Below, piece by piece: positions 18,706 through 28,710 of a DNA stretch of 64,000 nucleotides; within the stretch, counting starts at the first letter, position 1; each line of letters starts with the position of its first letter. The translations under genes were made by a program, and so were the position numbers. Under the pieces are notes generated by a model that had not been told where the DNA came from, did not search any database, and saw only the letters and a program-made list of their open reading frames with translations. Source of the stretch: an uncultured Pelagibacteraceae bacterium (GTDB lineage Bacteria > Pseudomonadota > Alphaproteobacteria > Pelagibacterales > Pelagibacteraceae). The stretch lies in contig CACFTE010000002.1 in NCBI GenBank assembly GCA_902569105.1, positions 43,501 through 107,500 of the forward strand, read 5' to 3'.

Positions 18706-18853
18706 ATACTTGGTGGCTGCTCTTAACTAGTTATATACCCATCAAAATTAATTTTTCAATAGAACATTAATAAAATATTTTCTCAAGGTATTAAAAAATA
18801 ATACAATAATTATTTAGCAAAATTAGGGCAAATAGAGGGTGATTTGTAAAAAA

Positions 18854-20077
18854 CTAAATATTTAGAGTTTTTTGCGTAAAACTGTTAAATCTAGTTGGAG
18901 TTGTGTATTGTTTTTTTTTTACCGGATCAGTGATTATTTCTAAATGAAATTGATCCTTGCCACGACTTTTTCTCAATTTCGGCTCTTTCTTTGTTGGAAA
19001 GTCCTCATATATATCAATCCCCTTGCCAAAGCACATGACAATTTTATTATTATTTTTAGAATTGACTAAAATTCCTTTTCTATAAAATTGGTGATTGTTA
19101 TCATCTGCTCCATATTCATTAACAATTTTCAAATTTATTTTATAGTCATTCCATTTAATGTTTTGGAAGCATTTTAATATTTTATTACTAATATTTCTTT
19201 CAAGGAATGGCTCATTATTATCTTTTGAAAACATTTGAAAATATATGGAATTAAATAAATCATTTATATTTTCTTTCTCTTTCAATAAAAATACTTTCTT
19301 GTTTTCTTTATTATTTTCATTATTAGTCGTATCGTTTTCATTTTCTTCAAGCCTCATATCTATATCTTTTTTATATTCTTGGATTTCTTTTAAGATTTTA
19401 TGAAAAATATTTTGATCTTTATCTTGTATAGGAGATAAAATTTCTATTTTTAAATTTTTTTCTTTATTGTTTATCAAAATTAACTCTAAAATTTTTCTTA
19501 TGGATGCTTTGTGATTACATTTATGCATAATTTTTATTTCAAAATTTTGATACTCTTTTGCTTTTTTTATTTTGGACATCGAGGATCTTATTTCACTAAT
19601 ACCTTTTGCTGAAAAATTTGTCATATGTTGTGCTATATAGGGATCAAAAATAATAATTTTTTCTGCGTATTTCGTGAATTTTTGGATACAATTTTTTAAT
19701 TTTTCTTCAGTAGTTGGCAAACTTTGATAAGGAATATTTATTTCAACAGGATTTTGAATATCTTTTGCTTCATCAAAAAAAAAATCAATATCTAATTCAG
19801 TAGGAGAATAACTTTTTAAATCAATTTTTTCGAATTTTGATTTTAGAAGAAAATCTTGAATTAGATAAAATAAAACATTATTCTTGCCTGCTATTTCTTT
19901 TGCAATTATTTGATATTGTTCTCTGTAATTTTCTTTTTCATCATCAATTAAAAATAATATTTCTCTAAAAACTTTGTTTTTGACTGTTAAATAAAATTCT
20001 TTAAATTCTTTTAATAGTAATTCATTTGATATCAAAATTTTTAAAAAATTAGGTGTTACTACAAATGACTTGATCAT
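18854..20077 (-). CDS. Hypothetical protein, possible C-terminal PLD/MIT_C-like domain, partner of the upstream AAA ATPase
   Basis: EKIIIFDPYIAQHM and late HQFYRKGILV...MCFGKGIDIYED resemble PLD-like/MIT_C motifs; 4-bp intergenic gap to the ATPase gene. Confidence 0.45.
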   Translation of the reverse strand: MIKSFVVTPNFLKILISNELLLKEFKEFYLTVKNKVFREILFLIDDEKENYREQYQIIAKEIAGKNNVLFYLIQDFLLKSKFEKIDLKSYSPTELDIDFFFDEAKDIQNPVEINIPYQSLPTTEEKLKNCIQKFTKYAEKIIIFDPYIAQHMTNFSAKGISEIRSSMSKIKKAKEYQNFEIKIMHKCNHKASIRKILELILINNKEKNLKIEILSPIQDKDQNIFHKILKEIQEYKKDIDMRLEENENDTTNNENNKENKKVFLLKEKENINDLFNSIYFQMFSKDNNEPFLERNISNKILKCFQNIKWNDYKINLKIVNEYGADDNNHQFYRKGILVNSKNNNKIVMCFGKGIDIYEDFPTKKEPKLRKSRGKDQFHLEIITDPVKKKQYTTPTRFNSFTQKTLNI

Positions 20078-20081
20078 TAAT

Positions 20082-21938
20082 TTAAAGCAGGTCTAATCTT
20101 TCGGTAAAGAAACCATCTCTCCAGCTAGATCCAAATCTACCTTCTTCATTGATTTCTAGTTCGTCAATTTTAGATTGACCATTATTGATATAAATATAAG
20201 ATATTTGAACGTCTCTATGACTAATTTCTTTATCTCTTATTTTTTTTAAAACCCCGAGAAGTAAATTTTCACTATGAGTCTCTATTATGAATTGGTTTTT
20301 TTTACTACATTCTACAAATAAGTCAGCCATCTTAGCCTGTAGTCTAGGATGCGCTCTTCTTTCGGGTTCTTCCCATATGATTACTTTTTCTTCTGCTGCC
20401 ACTGATTGTGCTATGACAGGCAATATGTTTTCAGCGCCCAATCCTCCCATTTTATAATTTATCTTTACATTTTCTTTCTTGTGAAAAATATATGCATCGT
20501 TCATAGCCCCAGATGTTTCTGCTCTGACCTTAAAATCATATCCAAAATGTTTAATCCACTTGTCTACTTCGTTTGAATGGTTTCTTATAACTGATGCCAA
20601 GTTAGAATAATCATAACCAATAAAGTTTGGCGCTGTTTCACCAACCTCAAACTTAACAGGCAGTGGCCTTTGTCCTTGAAATATTAAGATCTTCTTTAGA
20701 ATTTCATCGACTCTGTTTTTGCATAAATTAACCATATCTCTTGGCTCTAGCGTTTTAGGTTTTTCTCCAGGGATTTTACTGTTTGGATCAAATCCAAATA
20801 CATTTGGTCTTTGGTCACCGCAAATTTGACTTAAGTTCCAACACAAAAAATTAGCGATACTAGAATAACTGTATCCACCATCCCAAGTTACCTTCTTTAT
20901 TTCTTCATCATAGCGCGAGTCATGTAAATTTCTCAAATTTCGATACATCTCTTCTTCGTCAAATAATTCGTTATCTTTGTAGAAATATCTTTTTTGTAAT
21001 TTAATATCTGCTGAAATATAAGCTATAAATTGATCATAATTCATTTCACCAAGTCGGTTTAAGAATTTTGAATGAACTGAATAGATTGTTATTTCTTTCT
21101 TTTTATCCTTGTTTTTTGAAACTTTTTTTTTTGGGAAATTGAAAATTAAAGGAGAAAAAACATAGGTTGGTTTTTTTTCTTCTTTAAAAACATTATCTAA
21201 TTCTTTTCTTTTTTGTTCCTCAGTAATTTCCTTTTTATCGATAATATCATAAATTTTATCATCAAATTCTTTGCATTCCTGTAAACGTTTTAATAGCTCC
21301 AATTTATGTTTTTTTGCATATTTAAATAACTCTCTCCATGAAAATTTATTATCTATAAATGTTATTTTGGAGGTATAGTAATTTTTTATATCATAGAAAT
21401 TAAAAACTGAATTTTCTAAGGAAACAAATTTATCGGTATCTAAATTTTTTTCTTCATTGTGTGAATAATAATCAGATGTAATAGTGTTGATTTTATTTTT
21501 TTTAAAATTAAATTTTTTTATAATGCTTGTCGACATCTCATCGAGTTCACCTTTTCCTTCCTCATTTTTTACTGAATGACTTATTCTTGATCGAACACCC
21601 AACGTTAAATCTTTATTAAATGAACCATTAGATAAAATGCTTCTAAAATCTATAAATTTTAATCCTCCAGGATCATTATCAGGAGGATTTAAAAATATAT
21701 CATTTCCATTTTTATTTGATTGCTCTATTAATTTAAGAGCATGAATAATAGAGCTTTTTCCACTACTGTTTCGTCCAAATAAGAGTGTAATTCTTGGTGC
21801 AAATTTTATTCTAGTCGTTTTATCGTTATAAAAACTTTTGAAATTATTTATGTAAAGCGAGTCTAAGAAGTGACCTAATTTTACAAGATTTCCATTAGAA
21901 TCTTTAATAAATTTGGTAAATTTTTTTTTATTATTCAT
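20082..21938 (-). CDS. AAA family ATPase (OLD/AAA_15-like with DUF3696-like C-terminus)
   Basis: ITLLFGRNSSGKSSIIHALKLI Walker A; VIIWEEPERRAHPRLQ Walker B; FIIETHSENLLLGVL; C-terminal SSWRDGFFTERLDLL. Confidence 0.8.
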   Translation of the reverse strand: MNNKKKFTKFIKDSNGNLVKLGHFLDSLYINNFKSFYNDKTTRIKFAPRITLLFGRNSSGKSSIIHALKLIEQSNKNGNDIFLNPPDNDPGGLKFIDFRSILSNGSFNKDLTLGVRSRISHSVKNEEGKGELDEMSTSIIKKFNFKKNKINTITSDYYSHNEEKNLDTDKFVSLENSVFNFYDIKNYYTSKITFIDNKFSWRELFKYAKKHKLELLKRLQECKEFDDKIYDIIDKKEITEEQKRKELDNVFKEEKKPTYVFSPLIFNFPKKKVSKNKDKKKEITIYSVHSKFLNRLGEMNYDQFIAYISADIKLQKRYFYKDNELFDEEEMYRNLRNLHDSRYDEEIKKVTWDGGYSYSSIANFLCWNLSQICGDQRPNVFGFDPNSKIPGEKPKTLEPRDMVNLCKNRVDEILKKILIFQGQRPLPVKFEVGETAPNFIGYDYSNLASVIRNHSNEVDKWIKHFGYDFKVRAETSGAMNDAYIFHKKENVKINYKMGGLGAENILPVIAQSVAAEEKVIIWEEPERRAHPRLQAKMADLFVECSKKNQFIIETHSENLLLGVLKKIRDKEISHRDVQISYIYINNGQSKIDELEINEEGRFGSSWRDGFFTERLDLL

Positions 21939-22028
21939 AATATTTAATTATTATATTACCCTTAATAAGTTGAATTTTAAATCTTTTATATCTATTTAAA
22001 TTTTAGATATTGCGGATATAACAGAAGT

Positions 22029-23102
22029 ATGGAACTTATATTAATAATTTTGGCTTTAATTTTAACTGGTGTCATTTTCGCTATTTATTTCATAGTAAAA
22101 AAAATTCCACAAAGTAATAGTAATAATGAAACATTTAATAATCTTCAAAATCAATTGAGCGAATTAAAAAATTCTTTAAATACATCTGTAAACACAATGT
22201 CTACTTCATTTAATAATCTTTCAAAAGATGTGACCAGAGATATGACTTCAACTTTAACTTCAGTTAATGAGAAAGTAGCAGCGTTTAATACTCAAGTTGA
22301 AAACTTAAATGAAAGCCAAAAGGGAATTAATAAGATTTTGGCCGGGGTTAAAAAATACGGAACTTTGGCTGAATTCAGTTTAGGATCATTAATTAATGAT
22401 CTACTTCCTTCTTCTCAATATATTTCAAATGCAAGGATGAAAGAGGATACAAATGAGAACGTAGAATTTGCAATTAAACTTCAAGATGGAGTTTTAGTTC
22501 CAGTTGATAGTCACTTTCCGGTAGAAAAATTTAAAGCTATTCAAGATGCCCATCAAGAAGATGACAAAAAGGCTTTAGCAGATGCAAGAGCTAAACTCGC
22601 AAGAGCATTTAAAGATAAAGCAAAAAGTGTCAATGAAAAATATATCGTTCCACCAAAATCAACTGACTTTGCAATTGTATATGCTCCAACAGAAAGCTTG
22701 TTTTTAGAATTAACTAATTACCAAGACCCAACTACCAAAGAATTATTAACCCAAGAATTAATGAAGAAACACAAAGTAACAATAATGGGACCAAATAACT
22801 TATCCGGTTACTTACAATCTCTTCATATGGGTTTTCAAACACTTAAAGTTCAAAAACACGCAACTCAAATCTATGATGATTTAAAAACAATCACTACTAG
22901 ATTTAATAAACATTTTGACAATATCTATGGTCTTAGAAAGAAATTAGAAGAGGCCATGACTGTTGTTGATAGCTTTGGAAAAGATGCAAGATCCATATCA
23001 AGAACTTTAGAAAATATAAAAGATCCTGACCAAATAGAGACAGCTGTTCAGACGGAAAACGTGGAGAAATTTGTTAATAACCAAAAACAGCTTAAAAATT
23101 AA
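22029..23102 (+). CDS. rmuC: DNA recombination protein RmuC
   Basis: N-terminal TM, coiled coil, KKYGTLAEFSLGSLINDLLP, PVDSHFPVEKFKAI, FAIVYAPTESLFLEL. Confidence 0.88.
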   Translation: MELILIILALILTGVIFAIYFIVKKIPQSNSNNETFNNLQNQLSELKNSLNTSVNTMSTSFNNLSKDVTRDMTSTLTSVNEKVAAFNTQVENLNESQKGINKILAGVKKYGTLAEFSLGSLINDLLPSSQYISNARMKEDTNENVEFAIKLQDGVLVPVDSHFPVEKFKAIQDAHQEDDKKALADARAKLARAFKDKAKSVNEKYIVPPKSTDFAIVYAPTESLFLELTNYQDPTTKELLTQELMKKHKVTIMGPNNLSGYLQSLHMGFQTLKVQKHATQIYDDLKTITTRFNKHFDNIYGLRKKLEEAMTVVDSFGKDARSISRTLENIKDPDQIETAVQTENVEKFVNNQKQLKN

Positions 23103-23139
23103 TTTCAATTTCAATCCAATAACACCTATAAGTAACTTA

Positions 23140-23829
23140 ATGGAGTGGAACAAAAAATATTCATACCCGTCCTCAACAAGAGCAATTGTAAATGGTTCGA
23201 GACACTACTCAATGGATGGTTTTAATTATCCTTCAGTCACAACCATCATATCTGCCACTAAGAGCCAAGAGGATAAAGCAGCTATTGCGGCATGGAAAGA
23301 AAGAGTGGGCCATGAGGAGGCAGAAAGAATTAAAAATGAAGCATCATCAAGAGGAAGTTCAATGCATTCTTATATAGAACAATTTTTGTTAGGAAAAATG
23401 AATTTAGATTTAATTGAGGAGGACAATCTCTCAAAAAGAATGGCTGAAGAAATTATAGATAATGGTTTAAAGAATAAGCTCAACGAAATTTATGGCGCAG
23501 AGGCAACTGTTTTTTATCCTGGCAATAACGGATTTGCAGGAACTGCTGATTGTATTTGTTTATATTCTGGAAAAGAAACAATTTTAGATTTCAAGCAAAG
23601 CAATAAGCCAAAAAGGGAAGAATATATTGAGGATTATTTTTTACAACTCGGGGCATATTCTTTAGCTCATAACACTGTTTATTCGTCAAATATAACTCAA
23701 GGTGTAATTCTTTTATGTACTGTAGATAGATTATTTCAAGATTTTAAGATTGAAGGAAATGAATTAATTAATTTTCAAAATAAGTTTCTTGAGAGGGTTG
23801 AACAATTTTATCATCAATTTAATAAATAG
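23140..23829 (+). CDS. PD-(D/E)XK superfamily exonuclease (RecB/MGME1-like)
   Basis: YPSVTTIIS, GSSMHSYIEQFL, GFAGTADCICLYSGKETILDFKQS; Met at 23140 preferred over track start 23071, which overlaps rmuC. Confidence 0.7.
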   Translation: MEWNKKYSYPSSTRAIVNGSRHYSMDGFNYPSVTTIISATKSQEDKAAIAAWKERVGHEEAERIKNEASSRGSSMHSYIEQFLLGKMNLDLIEEDNLSKRMAEEIIDNGLKNKLNEIYGAEATVFYPGNNGFAGTADCICLYSGKETILDFKQSNKPKREEYIEDYFLQLGAYSLAHNTVYSSNITQGVILLCTVDRLFQDFKIEGNELINFQNKFLERVEQFYHQFNK

Positions 23830-23831
23830 GT

Positions 23832-23948
23832 TTGACTTTAGAAAAAATTAATATATTTAACAAACAGAACCTTGCTACTTGTTTAGATGCATGTTTATTC
23901 TTAAAACTTCCATCACAATCAGCAAAAAACAAAAAGGATAAAAATTGA
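23832..23948 (+). CDS. Possible small ORF (38 aa, TTG start)
   Basis: LTLEKINIFNKQNLATCLDACLFLKLPSQSAKNKKDKN overlapping the exoI start. Confidence 0.25.
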   Translation: MTLEKINIFNKQNLATCLDACLFLKLPSQSAKNKKDKN

Positions 23949-25375
23949 ATTTAGTTATTTGGGATATCGAGTCCTCTAATGCCAACACCGATTTTGGAAG
24001 TATTATAGAAATTGGTGGCATACTTGTTGATGAAAACTTAAAAGAAAAAGACCGGTTTAATTTAAGATGTAGATTGCCAGAAGGTGAAATTCCTCAGGCA
24101 ATGGCTTTAATAGTAAACAAGACAGGCGTTGATATGTTAACCAAAGCTAATTTAAGCCATTATCAAATGTTGGCAGAAGTCGAAAAAATATTCAAAAAAT
24201 GGAGCCCAGCAATATTTTTAGGATGGTCAAACATAGGATTTGACGATGAGATGATAAGGAAAGAATTTTTTAAAGGTATAAGATATCCTTATATTACTAA
24301 TGCATCACCAAATAAAAGAACGGATGGTCTAAATATTGCACGAGCAGCCTATGCAGTGGATCCGACAGTATTAGAAACAGAAACTAATCAAAAGGGTAAC
24401 GCTGTAATGAAGCTAGAGTCTTTAGCTAGAATGAATGGGTTTGAGTCAGGTGGTGCTCATTCAGCCTTATTTGATGCCGAACTTACTGTTAAAGTTTTAG
24501 GTTTAATCAAAAGCAAACAGCAAAATACCTGGAACAGTTTCCTAAAAACGTCCAGTAGAGTAGACACAGAAACAGTATTTAAAAAAGAAAAAATTATTAC
24601 CTTAAATGAATATTTTTATGGAAAATCTAGGCTTTATTTATGTGCACCTTTGCACCCAAAATATTGTGTTCATCCTGTTTATCAGTGGGGACAGGCGGTT
24701 GATTTAAGAGTTGATGTTGAACCTCTATTAAATTTATCAGTAAATGAAATTAAGTCTGAATTAAAAAAAACACCTAAGTTTTTAAGAACTATAAGATCAA
24801 ATAAAGCTCCTATGATATTAGACGAAAGTTATGGAATGAAAGCTGAGCCTTATAACGCGATGGATAAAGAATTAATCTATAAGAGAGCAAAGCTTGTCAG
24901 GGAAAATGAAAAATTTTCTGAAAAAGTAATTACAGCGCTTAGAGAAATTGCAGAAGAAAAAGAGCAAACAAAATCACAAGAAGATATTTTAGCTGAAGAA
25001 AGTATTTATCAAAGATTTACTCCAAATAAGGATACTGCTTTATTTCCTAAATGGCATAGCGCATCCTGGAAAGATAAACTTGTAATGCTTGATAAATTTG
25101 AGGATGAACGGTTAGTAGGATTTGGAAAAAAAATTATTTATCAAGAGTCGCCAGAAACACTTCCTAAAGAAATTTATAATGAAGTTAAAAGAGAAATAGC
25201 TAAGAGAATACTAAGTGAAAAAAAAGAGAAATGGTGGACATGTAAAGAGTTTTATTTCGAATGTGATAATCTAAGAGAAAAATATTCCAATGAAAACGAT
25301 CACTCAAAGCTAAAATTTTTAGATGAATTAAATGAGTTTGTAATGACTATCCAAAAAAAATATGAAAATGCTTGA
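23945..25375 (+). CDS. sbcB: Exodeoxyribonuclease I (TTG start)
   Basis: DEDD: WDIESSNANTDFGSIIEIG, GWSNIGFDDEMIRKEFF, GGAHSALFDAELTVKVL; ExoI C-terminal region. Confidence 0.88.
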   Translation: MNLVIWDIESSNANTDFGSIIEIGGILVDENLKEKDRFNLRCRLPEGEIPQAMALIVNKTGVDMLTKANLSHYQMLAEVEKIFKKWSPAIFLGWSNIGFDDEMIRKEFFKGIRYPYITNASPNKRTDGLNIARAAYAVDPTVLETETNQKGNAVMKLESLARMNGFESGGAHSALFDAELTVKVLGLIKSKQQNTWNSFLKTSSRVDTETVFKKEKIITLNEYFYGKSRLYLCAPLHPKYCVHPVYQWGQAVDLRVDVEPLLNLSVNEIKSELKKTPKFLRTIRSNKAPMILDESYGMKAEPYNAMDKELIYKRAKLVRENEKFSEKVITALREIAEEKEQTKSQEDILAEESIYQRFTPNKDTALFPKWHSASWKDKLVMLDKFEDERLVGFGKKIIYQESPETLPKEIYNEVKREIAKRILSEKKEKWWTCKEFYFECDNLREKYSNENDHSKLKFLDELNEFVMTIQKKYENA

Positions 25376-25441
25376 TGTGGATAAATTTAAAATTTAAATA
25401 TTATTACTTGAAACTTAATTTCCAAAATATATATAGATGAT

Positions 25442-25762
25442 ATGGCAACAGTAAATGTAACAGATGATAATTTTGAAGCAGAGGTTATTAAAGCTGGAAA
25501 ACCAGTAATTGTCGATTTTTGGGCTGAATGGTGCGGACCTTGTAAGATGATTGGACCAATCCTTGAGGAACTTTCAGATGAAATGTCAGCACAAGTAACT
25601 ATCGCAAAACATAACATTGATAATGAACCCAACACACCCACGAAATATGGTGTGAGAGGAATTCCTACAATGTTACTGTTTAAAGATGGTGAACTTAAAG
25701 CTACAAAAGTTGGAGCAACAACTAAATCAGATTTAAAATCTTGGATTGAGCAGAATATTTAA
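25442..25762 (+). CDS. trxA: Thioredoxin
   Basis: FWAEWCGPCKMIGPILEEL; YGVRGIPTMLLFKDGE. Confidence 0.97.
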   Translation: MATVNVTDDNFEAEVIKAGKPVIVDFWAEWCGPCKMIGPILEELSDEMSAQVTIAKHNIDNEPNTPTKYGVRGIPTMLLFKDGELKATKVGATTKSDLKSWIEQNI

Positions 25763-27027
25763 TTAAGATTTAAAACTTCTCCGACCATATAAAGTGAACC
25801 TGTAAATAGACAAATTGTGTCTTGATGTTTTGAGTTTAATTCAATAGCTTCTTCAATGGATGAAGATAGGTTTATGTCCATTTTTAAACCATCTAATTTA
25901 TCTTTAAATTCTTCTTTTGAAATTGACCCATTTTGATTAGGTATATCAATCAACGTTATTGATTTAACAATATCTTTAAAATGTTTCATATATTCATAAT
26001 GTTCTTTGTCTTTCATCATTCCACAGATTAAGTGAACATCTTGATGTTGTTGTCTTATCCAATTGGAAATACTTATACTCGAACTTTCATTATGACCTCC
26101 ATCAATTATTAATCTATTTTTGCTAGAAATGTCTTTTAACTTGCCAGAGTGTAATTCTTGCAATCTTCCTTTAAGTTTAACATTAGTAATGCCTTTTTTG
26201 ATGTGTTCGTTTTTAACATTAAAAATTTTTCTCGATGCTGCTATAGATGTGCTTATATTATAAATCTGGTGATCTCCTAGTAGATTTGGTTCTGGCAGTA
26301 TAATTTCCCCTATATCGTCCTGATAATGAATAAACCCATTTTCATGCTTTGATACATTAAATTCTTTTCCAAAAAAATATTTATTAGATGAGTTATTTAT
26401 AAGGGCTTTTTCTATTTTTGTTCTTATTTCATCATTTAATTGTCTATTAATAAATATATTTGAATTAAGAAGTTTTGATGTTTTTTCGTGGATGATACTG
26501 TCAATAGTTTTATTCTCGAGCCACTGCAAATGATCTGTATGTATCACACCAATCAGTGTCATAAGATTATCTTTAAAGACGTTAGTGCTGTCAAATTTGA
26601 AAAAAAGACCTGCTTCAATAATATTTATATTATTCTTATAATTTTCTGCCTGTTTAAGAAATGCACAGGTTAAAATTTCAAAAAGACTTGCATTGTCATC
26701 TCCTAAAACTTTTTCAATATCTTTTAGTAGTTCTATAAGTTCATCTTCTTTAATTTCTTTATCATTAAAAATAAATCTTTCTGTGAAAGATTGTAAGTGA
26801 GGAGATGTATATAAATTACATTTATAATTTGCTTTATTTAAAATAGATTTAAGACTATAAGCCATACTAGCTTTCGCATTTGTCCCAACTACATTTATAA
26901 CATTTTTTAATTTGTTTTGAGGATTACCTAGTTTTTGTAATAGACTAAATGTTCTATCTAGGGATAAATCAATCTTGCGTTTATGATGCTTCTCTAGCTT
27001 GGATATTAGTCTCTGAAGTTTGTTCAT
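25759..27027 (-). CDS. folC: Folylpolyglutamate/dihydrofolate synthase
   Basis: NVVGTNAKASMAYSLKSIL, YTSPHLQSFTERF, DGGHNESS. Confidence 0.88.
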   Translation of the reverse strand: MNKLQRLISKLEKHHKRKIDLSLDRTFSLLQKLGNPQNKLKNVINVVGTNAKASMAYSLKSILNKANYKCNLYTSPHLQSFTERFIFNDKEIKEDELIELLKDIEKVLGDDNASLFEILTCAFLKQAENYKNNINIIEAGLFFKFDSTNVFKDNLMTLIGVIHTDHLQWLENKTIDSIIHEKTSKLLNSNIFINRQLNDEIRTKIEKALINNSSNKYFFGKEFNVSKHENGFIHYQDDIGEIILPEPNLLGDHQIYNISTSIAASRKIFNVKNEHIKKGITNVKLKGRLQELHSGKLKDISSKNRLIIDGGHNESSSISISNWIRQQHQDVHLICGMMKDKEHYEYMKHFKDIVKSITLIDIPNQNGSISKEEFKDKLDGLKMDINLSSSIEEAIELNSKHQDTICLFTGSLYMVGEVLNLN

Positions 27028-27913
27028 TATTTTCTGAATTTACTCCAGAATTTCTGTTTAGCAATATTGATAATAATGATCCAATTTCTGATCCTAAATT
27101 TTTTCTCTCTACTATTCTGTCTACAAATCCGTGTTTTAATAAAAATTCAGCTGTCTGAAAATCTGGTGGTAATTCCTCTTTTACTGTCGCTTGAACCACT
27201 CTTCTTCCAGCAAAAGCAATTAGGGCACCTGGTTCAGAAAATTGAATATCACCAAGCATTGCAAAGCTCGCTGTTATTCCACCAGCTGTAGGGTCTGTAA
27301 AACAGACAATATATGGAAGATTATTTTCTTTTAACTCATTAATTGCTAAAGTTGTTTTTGTCATTCCAGCCAAAGCTATTGGACTTTCAAACATTCTTTG
27401 TCCACCTCCACAGGGCCAAAACACAAAAGGCGTTTTATTATCAATTGCATGTTGAACACCATAAATTATTGCTTCTGTTTCAGCTGCACCACTAGATCCT
27501 CCAATAAAATCAAAATTTGTTGCACCAGCAGTTATTTCAAGTCCATTTAAATTCCCTTTAGCTATTACTACTGCACAATCCTGATTTGTTTTTTTTCTAG
27601 CGTCTTTAAGTCTTTGCTTATAAGATTTGGTATCAGTCCATTCTAAAGGATCATCTTTTGGTATAGGAGTTTTAATAACTTCGTAATTGTTTTTTCCAAA
27701 AATTATATCAAACCTTTGTGTGGGACTTATTCTATGGTGTTTGTTACAATGAGGACAAACAAATAAATTCTCCTCTATTTCAGTTTTTAAAATAGGTCCT
27801 TTACAACAACTTGTCCAAGCACTTGACTCCCTCTCTGATTTTGTGGGAAATTTTTTATTTATATTTTGTTTTATGCTCTCACCAAATTTTTTAATTCGAT
27901 TAATCCAATTCAT
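26981..27913 (-). CDS. accD: Acetyl-CoA carboxylase carboxyltransferase subunit beta
   Basis: WTSCCKGPILKTEIEENLFVCPHCNKHHRISPTQRFD; PTAGGITASFAMLGDI. Confidence 0.95.
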   Translation of the reverse strand: MNWINRIKKFGESIKQNINKKFPTKSERESSAWTSCCKGPILKTEIEENLFVCPHCNKHHRISPTQRFDIIFGKNNYEVIKTPIPKDDPLEWTDTKSYKQRLKDARKKTNQDCAVVIAKGNLNGLEITAGATNFDFIGGSSGAAETEAIIYGVQHAIDNKTPFVFWPCGGGQRMFESPIALAGMTKTTLAINELKENNLPYIVCFTDPTAGGITASFAMLGDIQFSEPGALIAFAGRRVVQATVKEELPPDFQTAEFLLKHGFVDRIVERKNLGSEIGSLLSILLNRNSGVNSENNEQTSETNIQAREAS

Positions 27914-28710
27914 ATAATTTTATTTCTTAAGCTTATAACAGTTTTACTTACATTTGTGACAGGATTTTGTCTTTTTTTTAAACTATTAGTAATTTCTTTA
28001 CAAATTGCACTTCCTACAACCAATCCATCAGCAGATCTTAATTTCCCTATTGAACTAGATGTAATTCCAAAACCAATTACACAATTCTTTCTAGGATTAA
28101 TTTGTTTTATTTTTTTATATTTTGTTAGAATTTCCTTTGGAGAAACCTTAAGTTTGCCCCCAGTTGTTGATAGCATAGATATATAGTAAATCATATCATG
28201 TGAATCTTTAATAATCTTCTTTGCTCTTGAATAAGTTGTTGTAGGAGAAATAAGTTGTATAAAGGATATATTTCTTTCTTTACACTTTTTCGAAAAATTT
28301 ATATTTTCAGGCCAAGGTAAATCTACAACTATAATTCCGTTTACTCCTGAAACTTTACATTTATTTAAAAAATTCTTTTCACCATATTGATAAATTATGT
28401 TGTAGTAACCCATTAATATTATCGGCTTAGAGGATTTGCTTTTTTTAAATTTTTTAATTATTTTAAATACATCTTCAATTTTTAGTCCATTTTTTAGTGC
28501 TCTATAAGCACTAGTTTGAATTTGTCCCCCATCTGCAATTGGTGTATTGTGAGGAAATCCAAATTCACAAATATCTACATACTTAGAAATTGATTTTAAA
28601 ATTTTTAAAGAGTTTTGTTTTGTATTATCGCCAGCTACTGTATAAGTAAGTAAAGCAGGCCTTTTTTCTAATTTTGATTTTTTAAAAGCTAAACTAATTA
28701 AATTTGTCAT
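27910..28710 (-). CDS. trpA: Tryptophan synthase alpha chain
   Basis: EFGFPHNTPIADGGQIQ, VDLPWPE, YISMLSTTGGK. Confidence 0.95.
   Translation of the reverse strand: MTNLISLAFKKSKLEKRPALLTYTVAGDNTKQNSLKILKSISKYVDICEFGFPHNTPIADGGQIQTSAYRALKNGLKIEDVFKIIKKFKKSKSSKPIILMGYYNIIYQYGEKNFLNKCKVSGVNGIIVVDLPWPENINFSKKCKERNISFIQLISPTTTYSRAKKIIKDSHDMIYYISMLSTTGGKLKVSPKEILTKYKKIKQINPRKNCVIGFGITSSSIGKLRSADGLVVGSAICKEITNSLKKRQNPVTNVSKTVISLRNKII

Noticed and set aside
13478-21938. Island as an integrated prophage
   Set aside because: No integrase, capsid, terminase or portal-like proteins; no att-like direct repeat or tRNA-disrupting junction seen.
26981-27027. accD/folC 47-bp overlap as a frameshift artefact
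   Set aside because: Both proteins have plausible ends; long overlaps are common in such compact genomes.
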